Positions 1 through 9,115 of a stretch of 64,000 bases of DNA are shown piece by piece. Numbering within the stretch: position 1 is the first letter of the stretch; every line of letters starts with the position of its first letter. The notes under the pieces were generated by a model that was not told the DNA's origin, did not search any database, and saw only the letters and a list, made by a program, of their open reading frames with translations. Origin of the DNA: an uncultured Dehalococcoidia bacterium (GTDB lineage Bacteria; Chloroflexota; Dehalococcoidia; Lucifugimonadales; UBA3495). Location: the NCBI GenBank assembly GCA_958296445.1, contig OY282565.1, forward strand, positions 3,397,570-3,461,569, in the 5' to 3' direction. The translations under genes and the position numbers were made by a program.

Positions 1-367
1 CGCCGCCGACCTCTGGCCCCTCGACCCCGACGGCAATATGCTGCTTATGGGCATCGTCGAGGAACCCCACGGCGTCGAAAACCTGAAAGACATCCTCCGC
101 GAAGTCAAAGGCATCGGCGCCATCTGGGCCGGCCCCGGCGATATGTCCGTCGCTATGGGACACAAGGGCAACGCCAACCATCCCGACGTCCAGGCCAACC
201 TGCTGCGAATCCTCGAAACCTGCCAGCAGGCCGGCGTCCCCTGCGCCACCGGCGCCACCGCCGCCGAAGTCCCCACCCGCCTAGAGCAGGGCTTCCGCAT
301 CATCATCACCGCCCCCGAAAAAACCACCCGCGGCCTAGAGGAAGGCCGCCGCCTAGCCAACCGCTAA
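1..367 (+). CDS. HpcH/HpaI-family aldolase, 3' part only
   Basis: The gene enters from the left edge, in frame from base 2, and ends at TAA 365-367; about 121 C-terminal residues are present. The stretch IWAGPGDMSVAMGHKGN followed by HPDV is the C-terminal substrate and metal-loop region of HpcH/HpaI aldolases, class II pyruvate aldolases that cleave 4-hydroxy-2-oxoacids such as 2,4-dihydroxyhept-2-enedioate. The tail, with FRIIITAPEKTT and then a helix, matches the end of the barrel. The first Met in view, at base 38, lies inside the fold and is not the start. The substrate cannot be told from this part. A related possibility is a citrate-lyase-beta-like member of the same superfamily. Confidence 0.8.
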   Translation, partial: AADLWPLDPDGNMLLMGIVEEPHGVENLKDILREVKGIGAIWAGPGDMSVAMGHKGNANHPDVQANLLRILETCQQAGVPCATGATAAEVPTRLEQGFRIIITAPEKTTRGLEEGRRLANR

Positions 368-431
368 CCAAGCCTTTCCAACACAAAACCCGCCAAGAAC
401 AAACCCAAAGGGCGCAAAGATTAACTAAAAA

Positions 432-471
432 ATCTCTGCGCCCTCTGCGCGTACTCCGCGCCCTCTGCGTT
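432..471. repeat. Dispersed repeat family E, copy 1
   Basis: This 40-bp stretch, starting ATCTCTGCGCCCTCTGCG and ending CCTCTGCGTT, recurs identically at 9049-9088. Related versions lie at 39056-39155, with a weaker one near 23105-23145. It contains internal direct repeats of CTCTGCG and lies downstream of the converging aldolase and hflC genes. Confidence 0.7.
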
Positions 472-494
472 AAAACCCCGTTACCCCCGAACCA

Positions 495-1460
495 TCACCG
501 CCCCACGCCGGTTTGCGAAGCCCCCGAACTTTGCAGATACCGGAACAAATCCGAATCCACGTCCAGCAGCATAGTTGACTGGCTGCTAAGGAACCGGCGG
601 TAGGCGTCCAGGCTGCGCCGGAAAGAATAAAATTCGGGATCCTGGTTAAGGGCGACGGCCAGTATGGAAATCGCCTGCGCTTCCCCTTCACCACGCAGCC
701 GCGCGGCGTCCCGGTCGGCGGCGGCGATTATCACCTCCACCTCCCTATCGGCGGCGGCCCGGCGGCTGCGGGCCTCCTCCTCGCCCTCCGCCCTCAGCCG
801 ACGGGCGATTTTCTCCCGGTCGGAGCGCATCCGCTCAAAAATGCGCCCAGCCACCGCCGCCGGGAAGTCCGCCCGCTTGATCCGTACATCTATCATTTCC
901 ACGCCGAAGCTGGGGCTTTCTTGCGCCAGCTCGCCCTTGACCGCGACCAGCACCTCATCAAGAATCTCGGTTCTGGTATTCGTCGGATTCACCCGCGAGT
1001 TGCCTTCCGCGTCGGTTATCGGGTTGCCGTCGGCGTCCAGCGCCACATCGCCCCCGATGATTTCCTCCCGGCTGCGCTCCGCGATTTCCGCCCGCAACGC
1101 CGCATTGATCCGCTGCCCCAGCACCTGCGAAGCGTTTTCCTGCGTGTTCAGCGTTTGCAGGAAACTGTGCGGGTCAGTAATCACATACCGCGCATATACG
1201 TCTATTTCCAAAATGTTGATGTCCTTGTCCAAGAAAGGCCCGGGCGGCGCGTCAATCCGCAGCACCCGCCGGTCATAGCTAATCACCCGGTCAACCCCGA
1301 AAGGAGCCTTGACGTACAGCCCCGGCGAAGTCTGTACCACCTGCACGTTCCCGAACCGGGTCACTATCACCTGCTCCGTTTCGTCCACCACATACAGCGC
1401 GGTGTACAGCGTTATAATCGCCACCAGAATAATCACGCCCGCGATAACCAGGTTTCTCAT
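495..1460 (-). CDS. hflC: HflC, SPFH/band-7 membrane protein of the HflKC complex
   Basis: The 321-residue protein has one N-terminal membrane anchor (about residues 4-24) followed by an SPFH/band-7 domain and a charged helical region rich in RAEGEEEARSRR-type sequence. The C-terminal signature ALNQDPEFYSFRRSLDAYR and the ending DSDLFRYL are typical of HflC. HflC and HflK form a large periplasm-facing cage around the FtsH protease and modulate its access to membrane substrates. The start at 1460 is preceded by AGGGG at good spacing. The gene lies downstream of hflK on the same strand but is separated from it by an unusually long 264-bp gap holding two copies of repeat D, so tight translational coupling is unlikely. 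Family assignment is secure. Confidence 0.93.
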   Translation of the reverse strand: MRNLVIAGVIILVAIITLYTALYVVDETEQVIVTRFGNVQVVQTSPGLYVKAPFGVDRVISYDRRVLRIDAPPGPFLDKDINILEIDVYARYVITDPHSFLQTLNTQENASQVLGQRINAALRAEIAERSREEIIGGDVALDADGNPITDAEGNSRVNPTNTRTEILDEVLVAVKGELAQESPSFGVEMIDVRIKRADFPAAVAGRIFERMRSDREKIARRLRAEGEEEARSRRAAADREVEVIIAAADRDAARLRGEGEAQAISILAVALNQDPEFYSFRRSLDAYRRFLSSQSTMLLDVDSDLFRYLQSSGASQTGVGR

Positions 1461-1530
1461 CCGAACCCCTTATTCGTCGCCTTTTATTGCCCTGTGCCCC
1501 GTCCCCACCCCCACCCTTTGCCGCCGCCCC

Positions 1531-1660
1531 CGTCATTCCGGCGAAAGCCGGAATCCAGAACCCCGATTCTTCACTATCCCCACCATTTCCCGCCATTCCC
1601 GCCCGTCCCCGCCATTCCCGCCCCCACCCGTCATTCCGGCGAAAGCCGGAATCCAGAACC
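1531..1660. repeat. Repeat family D, two direct copies between hflK and hflC
   Basis: Two copies of a roughly 33-bp unit, at about 1531-1563 and 1629-1660, contain the hairpin TTCCGGCGAAAGCCGGAA followed by TCCAGAACCCC. The same hairpin type (with CCCGC/GCGGG arms) recurs near 6320, 26645, 42633, 49158 and 58301, and it also forms the core of the MITE described below. Confidence 0.75.
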
Positions 1661-1724
1661 CCGTCCAGCGAAAACGCCCTAGCCGGAATGACGGGTAGCC
1701 ATCAATTCCAAGCCGCCCAGACCG

Positions 1725-3413
1725 CTACGGGCTGGGGGGCCCCACCGGCACCGGCACCACGCCCTCTTGCCCGCCGCCGACTACCAGCACCGGCTCCGTC
1801 CCTTCGGGAACCAGTATCTTGTTCACCGCCGGCATAATCTCCTCCATAGCCTCCAAGTACAGACGCTCCTGCGTGACCTGGCTGGTAGACGGAACCGTAA
1901 GCTCTTCGTGGTTGAGATACTGCACCGTAAAGGATGCGCCCGGCTCCAGAGTTTCGCCCGGCTGCACCCCAAGAGTCAGTATGTTGGTAAGAGGGTTAAA
2001 GCCCGACACCGACAAGTCAATGCCCGGCGCCGCTCCCCCGTCCGGCCCGTCCACCACCGAAATATCGGCGGCGGAAACGCCGGTGAGCATATCGTTATCC
2101 TCGTCGGCGTTATCCCAATCCAGCGCCAAGTTGCCCAGCCGGACATTCAGCGACCCGGACGAGGCAAAGGGCGGAACTATCAGATTTTCGTTGCCCAGAT
2201 AGGCCACGGAAAACGCCTCGCCGCTGTCCGGGGCGCCGTTCACCCCGTCCACCAGCACACTGAAGCCGCAGAGCTGAGCCGCGCCCCCCTCCACATCCCG
2301 CGCCGTAAACCCGCAGTCATCCGCCCCCAGCGTCGAAAGGTTGGACACGAAGTAATTAGCCCCGATAACCGCAACGTCCTCAATGCCGATTCCCGTAGTA
2401 GGATCGCCGTCGCCGTCCGAGCCGTCCGTGTCCTGCAACGTGCTGGACAGGCTTATGGAGCGGTCGGAATACTGCCGCAGGACAGAAAGGAACTGGTCGG
2501 CTTCACCCCGCGCCCGCTCGATACGCGCCCGCTTGAACGCCTCCGCCGGCTGGATTATCTGCTCCGCCCGGCCCCTAGCCTCGGGAATAACCTGGTTCTC
2601 GTATGCCTGCGCCTGGTTCGTCGCCGTCACCTTGTCCTGCCGCGCCTGCAACACATCGTTGAAAGCCGCCCGCACATCCTCCGGCGCTTCCACCTTTTGC
2701 AACTCCACGCTGATAATGTTGAGGCCCGCCTCATAGCTGTCCAGAATCTCTTGCAGTTTCTCCTGCGTCGAGATTTGCAACTCGGCCCGCTGTTCCGCCA
2801 GCACTTGGCCCAAAGAGCGCTGCCCCACCACCAGACGCAGGGCCGCTTCCGTGGCGTCCTTCAGCGTGCGCCCGTCCGGGCGGCCCGCCGGGATATTCCG
2901 TCCCACCCCGGCATCCTCCCCCGGGTCATCCACCCGGAACAGGTAATCGTTCAGGTTATTTATGTTGTACTGAACCACCATCTGCACGTCAATGATGTTC
3001 AGGTCACCGCTGATCATCTGCGCTTCCACCGCCACCGGCGCATCCGCCCCGCCGTTCTCGCCCCGCCGGAACCCCAGCTCCATCCGCCGGGTCTCCACCA
3101 CCTGCACCACATCCCGGTTGCCCACCGGCGACGGCCACCACCAGTGCAGCCCCGTATCCGTGACCGGGCTGGCCTGCGCCGCCCCGAAAAGCCGCAACGC
3201 CGCCTGTTCCCCGGGGCTGATAGTGTAAATTCCCGTCGCCGCCCAGATTATCACAATCAGCGCGACGACCAGCGCGGCGGCCAGCCCCACCCCGCCGCCG
3301 CCCAGCCGGCTAGTCAGGCGGCCCAATATACTCCGGGCGCCGCCCATCATCTGGTCGAAATTCATCTCTGGCTGCCTAGGGGGTTGCCCTCCGGGTTGGT
3401 ACATATTAGACAT
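1725..3413 (-). CDS. hflK: HflK with a large inserted domain
   Basis: HflK is the partner of HflC in the FtsH-regulating complex. After a Pro/Gly-rich N-terminus and one membrane segment comes an SPFH domain, then a helical region ending FLSVLRQYSDRS. In usual HflK this continues directly into the VT(R/Q)ERLYLEAMEE tail. Here about 190 residues, encoded at roughly 1881-2462, separate the two parts; they are Asp/Gly-rich, beta-prone and low in charge pattern, and contain two similar segments (EAFSVAYLGNENLIVP and ASFTVQYLNHEELTVP). The protein is therefore about 560 residues instead of the usual 330-430. ATG at 3413 and ATG at 3404 are both possible starts; GAGG is better spaced for 3404. FtsH is encoded just upstream. 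HflK identity is secure; the insertion is of unknown function. Confidence 0.9.
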   Translation of the reverse strand: MSNMYQPGGQPPRQPEMNFDQMMGGARSILGRLTSRLGGGGVGLAAALVVALIVIIWAATGIYTISPGEQAALRLFGAAQASPVTDTGLHWWWPSPVGNRDVVQVVETRRMELGFRRGENGGADAPVAVEAQMISGDLNIIDVQMVVQYNINNLNDYLFRVDDPGEDAGVGRNIPAGRPDGRTLKDATEAALRLVVGQRSLGQVLAEQRAELQISTQEKLQEILDSYEAGLNIISVELQKVEAPEDVRAAFNDVLQARQDKVTATNQAQAYENQVIPEARGRAEQIIQPAEAFKRARIERARGEADQFLSVLRQYSDRSISLSSTLQDTDGSDGDGDPTTGIGIEDVAVIGANYFVSNLSTLGADDCGFTARDVEGGAAQLCGFSVLVDGVNGAPDSGEAFSVAYLGNENLIVPPFASSGSLNVRLGNLALDWDNADEDNDMLTGVSAADISVVDGPDGGAAPGIDLSVSGFNPLTNILTLGVQPGETLEPGASFTVQYLNHEELTVPSTSQVTQERLYLEAMEEIMPAVNKILVPEGTEPVLVVGGGQEGVVPVPVGPPSP

Positions 3414-3630
3414 TTCCTCGCTGTGCCGGGCGGCTTCCGGGCCGCCGGGCTTAGGGACTGCGCCGTTCCGGGCCAAGCGTCCAACGCCAAGCCCAACCAC
3501 GGCCCGACAATGATAATAACACTGCTACGGGCATACGGCTATAATTCCGGCCCGGATTCCCCCGCTGCACCCATCCCCGGCGGTATAATACCCCCGCGCC
3601 AACCACCTTATCCAGCAGGACGGTATCCGA

Positions 3631-3897
3631 ATGACAACCCTAGCCGGTCTCGAAGTAAAGCCCACCGACGATATGACCCGCATCCGCGCGGTCTGCGAAC
3701 ACCAAAGGGGCCTGCTCTACGTAGTCCCTGCCGAGCGCAGTTGGGTCTGCTCCCCCGAATCAATGCCCGCCCACGCCCTAGCCGGATTCTTCCGCGAACT
3801 AACCGCCCTCAAAAACCCCCAAGTAGAAACCCTGATGAACCAATGGGGCCTCTACTACCGCCAGCTACCACCCCCCCAAGACACCGACCCAACCTAA
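3631..3897 (+). CDS. Small hypothetical protein, divergent from hflK
   Basis: This encodes 88 residues starting MTTLAGLEVKP. I do not recognise the family. It contains two cysteines (CEHQRG and WVCSPE), no membrane segment and a Pro/Asp-rich end. A TATAAT lies at 3584-3589, about 40 bp before the ATG, and a purine-rich CAGGACGG precedes the start, so expression is plausible. Codon use (frequent CTA and GTA, with GCC and ACC) matches the neighbouring genes. It interrupts what would otherwise be an ftsH-hflK-hflC run on the opposite strand. Confidence 0.5.
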   Translation: MTTLAGLEVKPTDDMTRIRAVCEHQRGLLYVVPAERSWVCSPESMPAHALAGFFRELTALKNPQVETLMNQWGLYYRQLPPPQDTDPT

Positions 3898-3988
3898 CCC
3901 GCCCCGGAAACCCACCCGGAAATCGCAACGCCGCAACGGGCAATGCGCCGCAATGCGCGTCGCGCCGCAATGGGCAATGTAACCTAAT

Positions 3989-4091
3989 GTAGGGGCGCAC
4001 AGCCGTGCGCCCTTTCTAGCCGCCAAATACGCCGCCCGAATCTACGCCCGGCCCGCCCCCCACGGATACGGGGCGCACAACCGTGCGCCCC
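3989..4091. repeat. Repeat family C, two hairpin copies
   Basis: Two copies, at 3989-4012 and 4070-4091, of the hairpin GGGGCGCAC-loop-GTGCGCCC, usually preceded by GTA. Further copies lie near 17381, 27804, 44093, 59622, 59703, 59784, 62529 and 63043. The arms are complementary over 8-9 bp with a 3-4 nt loop. Apart from these copies the gap between the small gene and ftsH holds nothing I can recognise. Confidence 0.75.
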
Positions 4092-4127
4092 AACGGATAA
4101 CACGCAAAAATGCCAACCCCGCCCAAC

Positions 4128-6071
4128 CTACGCCCCCGGGTCGCTGCTAGACGGCAGCGACGGCGCCGGCCGGGGCTGAATTACCGGCGCCGGCCGCGGC
4201 GCCGGGTACGGCGGCGGTTCCGGCGGCGCGGCGGGCGTCACCGGCTCGCCCCCGGGGTATTCGTCATTGAACAAGTGATTCAGCGCCGCGCCCGACACCG
4301 TTTCGTGTTCAATCAGATACTCCGCCAACCGAACCAGCTTGGGCTTGTGCGTAATCAGAATCCCCTGCGCCTCGTTGTAGGCGTGGTAGATGAGCGACTT
4401 CACCTCATCGTCTATTTCCTCCGCCACCTTGTCCCCGTAATCCCGCTCCTCGCTGATTTCCCGGCCCAAGAATATCATTTCCTCCCGCTTGCCAAAGGTG
4501 CGGGGGCCCAACCCCTGGCTCATCCCGTAGCGCTTAATCATCCCCAGCGCTATCTTCGTCGCCCGCTCCAAGTCATTGCTGGCCCCGGTGGTCACTTCGT
4601 CGAAAATCTGCTCCTCGGCGACCCGCCCCCCCATAGTTACCGACATCATACTGCGGAACTGGTTCTTGGTCCACAGATACCTGTCTTCCTCCGGCAGCAA
4701 CGACGTATGCCCGCCCATAGCCCCCCGGGAAACAATGGAAATTTTGTGAACCCGGTCAGCGTGAGGCAAGGCCCAGGCCACTAGCGCATGACCCGCTTCG
4801 TGATACGCCGTCATCTCCTTTTCCCGACGGCTGATCAGCCTGCTCTTGCGTTCCGGCCCGGCGATGATGCGGTCTACTGCCTCCTCAAACTCCGACATAA
4901 AGATGGATTTCTTGCTCTGCCGCGCCGCCAATATGGCCGCCTCGTTGACCAGATTGGAAAGGTCGGCCCCGCTGAATCCCGGCGTTTCCTTCGCCACCGT
5001 TTCCAGCGCCACCTCCGGCGCCAGCGGCTTGCCCGATGCGTGAACCCGCAGGATCGCCTTCCGCCCCTCCAGATCGGGCAAATCCAAAGTCACCCGCCGG
5101 TCGAACCGCCCCGGACGCAACAACGCCGGATCCAGAATGTCCGGGCGGTTAGTCGCGGCCACCACGATAATGTTGGTATTGGTCTCGAAGCCGTCCATCT
5201 CAACCAGAATCTGGTTCAGCGTCTGCTCCCGCTCATCATGCCCCCCGCCCAGTCCCGCGCCCCTATGCCGTCCCACCGCGTCTATTTCGTCCACGAAAAC
5301 GATACAAGGCGCATTGCGCTTGGCCTGCTCAAACAAATCGCGCACCCGCGCCGCCCCCACCCCGACGAACATCTCCACAAACTCGGAACCGCTGATATGA
5401 AAGAAAGGCACCCCGGCCTCCCCCGCCACCGCCCGCGCCAGCAGCGTCTTGCCCGTGCCCGGCGGCCCCACCAGCAGCACCCCCTTGGGGATTCGCGCCC
5501 CCAGCGACAAAAACCGCTCCGGGAACTTCAGAAACTCCACAATTTCCTGAAGCTCCGTCTTGGCCTCCTCCACCCCCGCCACATCGGCAAAGGTCACCGT
5601 AGGCCGGTTGAAAGGCATCATCCGCGCCCGGCTCCGGCCAAAACTCAGCGTCTGGTTGTTGCTCCCCTGCGCCTGCCGCATCATAAACAGTATCAGCCCG
5701 CCGAAAAATATCAGCGGCAGGAAGTTAATCAGCAGCCCGAATATGCTCGACAACCCGCTGGAGCCTGTAGGGTAAATCTTCACCCCCAAAGGCCCGCCGA
5801 CTTCCACCCCGCTCTCCAGCAAAAGCGAAGTGATGCTGTCGCCCCGCTCCAGCTTGCTCTCAAAGCTGCCCCCCGAATTGGGGTAAACGGTGAGATTGTC
5901 GCCGCTCACCTCAATCCTTTCCAACTGCCCATTCCGGGCCATGTCAATCACATCGCTCACCGGCAGCTCATCGCCGCCGCTGCCGCGAAACAAGGTGTAA
6001 AAAATGACAATCACCCCAATGATGATCATCAGATACACAAAACTGTTGCGGAGCCACCTGTTACTGCCCAT
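4128..6071 (-). CDS. ftsH: FtsH, membrane-anchored AAA zinc protease
   Basis: The 647-residue protein has the full FtsH layout: TM1 (about 10-28), a periplasmic domain, TM2 (about 108-131), an AAA ATPase domain with Walker A GPPGTGKT (202-209), Walker B IVFVDEID (257-264) and the second region of homology ending LLRPGRFDR, then the M41 protease domain with zinc motif HEAGH (424-428) and the distal Asp in ASNDLERAT. It degrades misfolded and regulatory membrane and cytosolic proteins. The start is supported by GAGGGG six bases upstream and a promoter at 6138-6166. The C-terminus is Pro-rich. HflK and HflC, its usual regulators, are encoded just downstream on the same strand. Confidence 0.97.
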   Translation of the reverse strand: MGSNRWLRNSFVYLMIIIGVIVIFYTLFRGSGGDELPVSDVIDMARNGQLERIEVSGDNLTVYPNSGGSFESKLERGDSITSLLLESGVEVGGPLGVKIYPTGSSGLSSIFGLLINFLPLIFFGGLILFMMRQAQGSNNQTLSFGRSRARMMPFNRPTVTFADVAGVEEAKTELQEIVEFLKFPERFLSLGARIPKGVLLVGPPGTGKTLLARAVAGEAGVPFFHISGSEFVEMFVGVGAARVRDLFEQAKRNAPCIVFVDEIDAVGRHRGAGLGGGHDEREQTLNQILVEMDGFETNTNIIVVAATNRPDILDPALLRPGRFDRRVTLDLPDLEGRKAILRVHASGKPLAPEVALETVAKETPGFSGADLSNLVNEAAILAARQSKKSIFMSEFEEAVDRIIAGPERKSRLISRREKEMTAYHEAGHALVAWALPHADRVHKISIVSRGAMGGHTSLLPEEDRYLWTKNQFRSMMSVTMGGRVAEEQIFDEVTTGASNDLERATKIALGMIKRYGMSQGLGPRTFGKREEMIFLGREISEERDYGDKVAEEIDDEVKSLIYHAYNEAQGILITHKPKLVRLAEYLIEHETVSGAALNHLFNDEYPGGEPVTPAAPPEPPPYPAPRPAPVIQPRPAPSLPSSSDPGA

Positions 6072-6137
6072 AAAAATCCCCTCGCCGGCCCAGCGCGCGC
6101 GCCCGGCCCACTCCCAACATTACTTGAGGATACCCCT

Positions 6138-6166
6138 ATATTATCCAACCCCCACGAAAATTGCAA
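6138..6166 (-). promoter_or_regulatory. Probable sigma-70-type promoter for ftsH
   Basis: On the minus strand TTGCAA (6166-6161) and TAATAT (6143-6138) are separated by exactly 17 bp and lie 67 bp upstream of the ftsH start. Both boxes are close to consensus in an otherwise C-rich region. Confidence 0.6.
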
Positions 6167-6359
6167 AACCCCCCACCCCCACCCCCTCCAACCCACGTCC
6201 CCCCCGCCCCAAACCCACCATCCCACGCCAACCCGCCGCTACCCACGCCAACCCGCCATTCCCAGCCAATCCGCCATTCCCACGCCTACCAGCCATCCCG
6301 CCCCTACCCGTCATCCCACGCCAACCCGCCATTCCCGCGAAGGCGGGAATCCATAGCCC

Positions 6360-7030
6360 GTGCTAAACCCATCACTCCCGCAACAACCCGTCACCCTGAA
6401 AGCCCCCACTGTCATTCTGAAACCTGCCACTGTCATTCTGAGCAAAGCGAAGAATCCCACCCCACGCCAACAAAACCCTCCGCTTTCCCTCAAAGCGCCA
6501 AATAGCCCACGCCGGAATACGTCACTCCCGCAACAACCCGTCACCCTAAAAGCCCCCACTGTCATTCTGAAACCTGCCACTGTCATTCTGAGCAAAGCGA
6601 AGAATCCCACCCCACGCCAACAAAACCTCCCGCTTTCCCTAGTAAGGCGCCAAATAGCCCACGCCGGAATACGTCACTCCCGCAACAACCCATCACCCTA
6701 AAAGCCGCCACTGTCATTCTGAGCAAAGCGAAGAATCCCACCCCACGCCAACAACCCCCCCGCTTTCCCTACAAGGCCCCAAATAGCCCACGCCGGAATA
6801 CGCCACTCCCGCAATAATCCATCACCCTAAAAGCCGCCACTGTCATTCTGAGCAAAGCGAACAATCCCACCCCACGCCAACAAAACCCTCCGCTTTCCCT
6901 CAAAGCGCCAAATAGCCCACGCCGGAATACGTCACTCCGCAACAACCCGTCATCCTAAAAGCCGCCGCTGTCATTCTGAGCAAAGCGAAGAATCCCACCC
7001 CACACCAACAAGCCTCCCCGCTTTCCCTCA
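6360..7030. repeat. Five degenerate direct repeats of about 130-160 bp carrying family A
   Basis: No gene is visible between ftsH and 7904. From 6072 to 6360 the DNA is very C-rich, with many CCCACGCCAACCCGCCATT-like units ending in a family D hairpin at about 6320-6355. From 6360 the unit reads: family A core (CTGAGCAAAGCGAAGAATC), CCCACCCCACGCCAACA, a CCGCTTTCCCT segment, a CGCCAAATAGCCCACGCCGG segment, then CACTCCCGCAACAA. Cores begin near 6434, 6586, 6717, 6846 and 6974. The spacing is irregular and the spacers are homologous to each other, so this is not a CRISPR. Confidence 0.8.
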
Positions 7031-7745
7031 AGGCGCCAACAGGGAATTTCGCAACAGTCCCGAATCCGTCTGAATCAGGATTTTCAGGATTAAAGGATTT
7101 GCCGGATGGGACAATCCTGAAAATCCCCTAATCACGAAAATCCTGATTCAGACAACCGCCCCAAAAACCGCCGCTCCGTCCCCGCGCAGCCTTTCTATTC
7201 TATGAGACGACTGCGAAATTCCCTTTTACCACCCAGTCTCGCCGCCACCCAGAACAAAGCCCCCGCGCCACCCCGAGCGAAGCCGCCGCTGTCATTCTGG
7301 CCGTCTGTCATTCTGAGCAAAGCGAAGAATCCCACCCCACGCCAACAAAACCCTCCCGCTCTCCCTACAAAGCGCCAACCAGGGAACCTCGCAACAGTCC
7401 CGAATCCATCTGAATCAGGATTTTCAGGATTACAAGGATATGCCGGATAAGGGCAATCCTGAAAATCCCCTAATCTCGAAAATCCTGATTCAGACAACCG
7501 CCCCAAAAACCGCCACCCCCGCCCCAGCGCAGCCTTTCTATGAGACGACTGCGAAATTCCCTTTTGCCACCCAGCCCCACCGCCACCCAGAACAAAGCCC
7601 CCGTGCCACCCCGAGCGAAGCCGCCGCTGTCATTCTGGCCGTCTGTCATTCTGAGCAAAGCAAAGAATCCCACCCCACGCCAACACCCCCCCGCTCTCCC
7701 TACAAAGCGCCAACCAGGGAACCTCACAACAGCCCCGAATCCGTC
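7030..7745. repeat. Tandem duplication of a unit of about 340 bp, with family B palindromes
   Basis: A block of about 340 bp starting at the GGGAATTTCGCAACAG segment near 7036 is repeated from about 7380, and a third partial unit begins near 7716. Each full unit contains a family B palindrome (7067-7157 and 7407-7497; arms TCTGAATCAGGATTTTC and its complement), a CTATGAGACGACTGCG segment and a family A core. The two full units differ by scattered substitutions and small indels. Confidence 0.75.
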
Positions 7746-7839
7746 TGAATCAGAATTGCCCCATCCCCGAAAATCCCCCAATCCAAAAAATCCCGCCCCA
7801 CACAACCCCCGTCCCCACCCACCCCACCCCCCGTTTCTA

Positions 7840-7867
7840 TTGACATACCTAGCCCAAATGCTAGTAT
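7840..7867 (+). promoter_or_regulatory. Strong sigma-70-type promoter for the dehydrogenase genes
   Basis: A perfect -35 TTGACA (7840-7845) and TAGTAT (7862-7867) are separated by 16 bp. The E1-alpha ATG follows 36 bp after the -10 box, with a G-rich CCGGGGG ribosome-binding stretch in between. Confidence 0.75.
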
Positions 7868-7903
7868 GGGGGCAATTTCGGATATTCGCCATCCGGGGGT
7901 ATT

Positions 7904-8914
7904 ATGGACCTCGACCGCCACACCCTGTTGCAACTCTACCGCACCATGAAAACCATCCGCGACTTCGAAGAGCGCGGCATCCCGGAAACCGGACAGCGCG
8001 GAATGTCCGCCTCCGTCCACTCCTCCGCCGGCCAAGAAGCCGTCCCCACCGGCGTCTGCGCCAACCTCACCGACGACGACTACATCGGCAGCACCCACCG
8101 CGGCCACGGCCACTGCATCGCCAAAGGCGTTGACCCCAAAGGAATGATGGCCGAGCTCTTCGGTCGCGCCACCGGCCCCAACAAAGGCAAAGGCGGCTCA
8201 ATGCACATCGCCGACATGAGCAAAGGAATGCTCGGAACCAACGGCATCGTCGCCGGCAGCGTCCCCCTCGCCGTAGGCGCCGCCCTCACCTCCAAGCTCC
8301 GCCACGGCAACCGCCGCGTCGCCGTAGCCTTCTTCGGCGACGGCGGCGCCAACCAAGGCGTCCTCCACGAATGCATGAACCTAGCCTCCGTCTGGAAACT
8401 CCCCGTCGTTTTCTGCTGCGAAAACAACGGCTACGCCGAATCCACCCCCGTCGAATACGCCCTCTCCACCAGCCGCGTATCCGACCGCGCCGCCGGCTAC
8501 GATATGCCCGGCATCCACGTAGACGGAATGGACGTCTTCGCCGTCTACGACGCCGCCCGCGAAGCCGTAGCCCGCGCCCGCAACGGCGACGGCCCATCCC
8601 TCCTCGAATGCCGCACCTACCGCTACTACGGCCACACCGTCTTCGACAACCCCCTCTCCTACCGCACCGCCGAAGAAGAAGCCCACTGGCGCGGCCGCGA
8701 CCCCCTGAAACTGTTCCGCGAAACCGTCATCCCCCAAGGCGAAATCACCCCCGACCAGCTCGACGCCATAGACGCCGAAGTAGCCGCCCTAATGGAAGAG
8801 GCCGTAGCCTTCGCCGACGCCTCCCCCCTGCCCCAACCCCAAGAACTCTACGACGACGTCTACGTAGACTACCCGGTAGAAATGATGCGCCGCGGCGCCA
8901 ATATGCCCGTCTAA
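7904..8914 (+). CDS. 2-oxoacid (pyruvate-type) dehydrogenase E1 component, alpha subunit
   Basis: This 336-residue thiamine-diphosphate enzyme subunit decarboxylates a 2-oxoacid and passes the acyl group to an E2 lipoyl protein. The ThDP/Mg motif is GDGGANQGVLHECMN (about 145-159) with the closing ENNGYAES, and the upstream HRGHGHCIAKG and KGKGGSMH segments are the conserved active-site loops of the PdhA/AcoA family. The length is usual for the heterotetrameric E1. The gene starts 36 bp after a near-consensus promoter and is followed by the beta subunit. No E2 or E3 gene is in view, so pyruvate, acetoin or branched-chain substrates cannot be separated with certainty; the motifs look most like the pyruvate/acetoin branch. 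Confidence 0.9.
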   Translation: MDLDRHTLLQLYRTMKTIRDFEERGIPETGQRGMSASVHSSAGQEAVPTGVCANLTDDDYIGSTHRGHGHCIAKGVDPKGMMAELFGRATGPNKGKGGSMHIADMSKGMLGTNGIVAGSVPLAVGAALTSKLRHGNRRVAVAFFGDGGANQGVLHECMNLASVWKLPVVFCCENNGYAESTPVEYALSTSRVSDRAAGYDMPGIHVDGMDVFAVYDAAREAVARARNGDGPSLLECRTYRYYGHTVFDNPLSYRTAEEEAHWRGRDPLKLFRETVIPQGEITPDQLDAIDAEVAALMEEAVAFADASPLPQPQELYDDVYVDYPVEMMRRGANMPV

Positions 8915-9048
8915 CCCGACCGCCGGAAACCCCTTGTCGCCGGAAGTCGCCAGAACGATTGACTCAAACAGCCTTTTCAACCCGGAGCGCCGGAACGCAA
9001 AGAATATAACGTCGCCGAGGACGCAGACTAATCGCCTTCGCCGCAATA

Positions 9049-9088
9049 ATCTCTGCGCCCTCTGCGCGTACTCCGCGCCCTCTGCGTT
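9049..9088. repeat. Dispersed repeat family E, copy 2
   Basis: This copy is identical over 40 bp to 432-471 and lies in the 201-bp gap between the E1-alpha and E1-beta genes. It ends 27 bp before the E1-beta start, so it sits in the untranslated stretch of what should be one transcript. Confidence 0.7.
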
Positions 9089-9115
9089 GAAAACGCCTTA
9101 AACAGGAGCAACCAA

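Noticed and set aside
1767..3992. A long plus-strand open frame opposite hflK
   Set aside because: It is Arg/Pro/His-rich with no domain and mirrors the codon structure of hflK; a high-GC shadow.
6360..7030. Regular repeats that could suggest a CRISPR array
   Set aside because: Spacers are homologous to one another, units are 130-160 bp and no cas gene is near.
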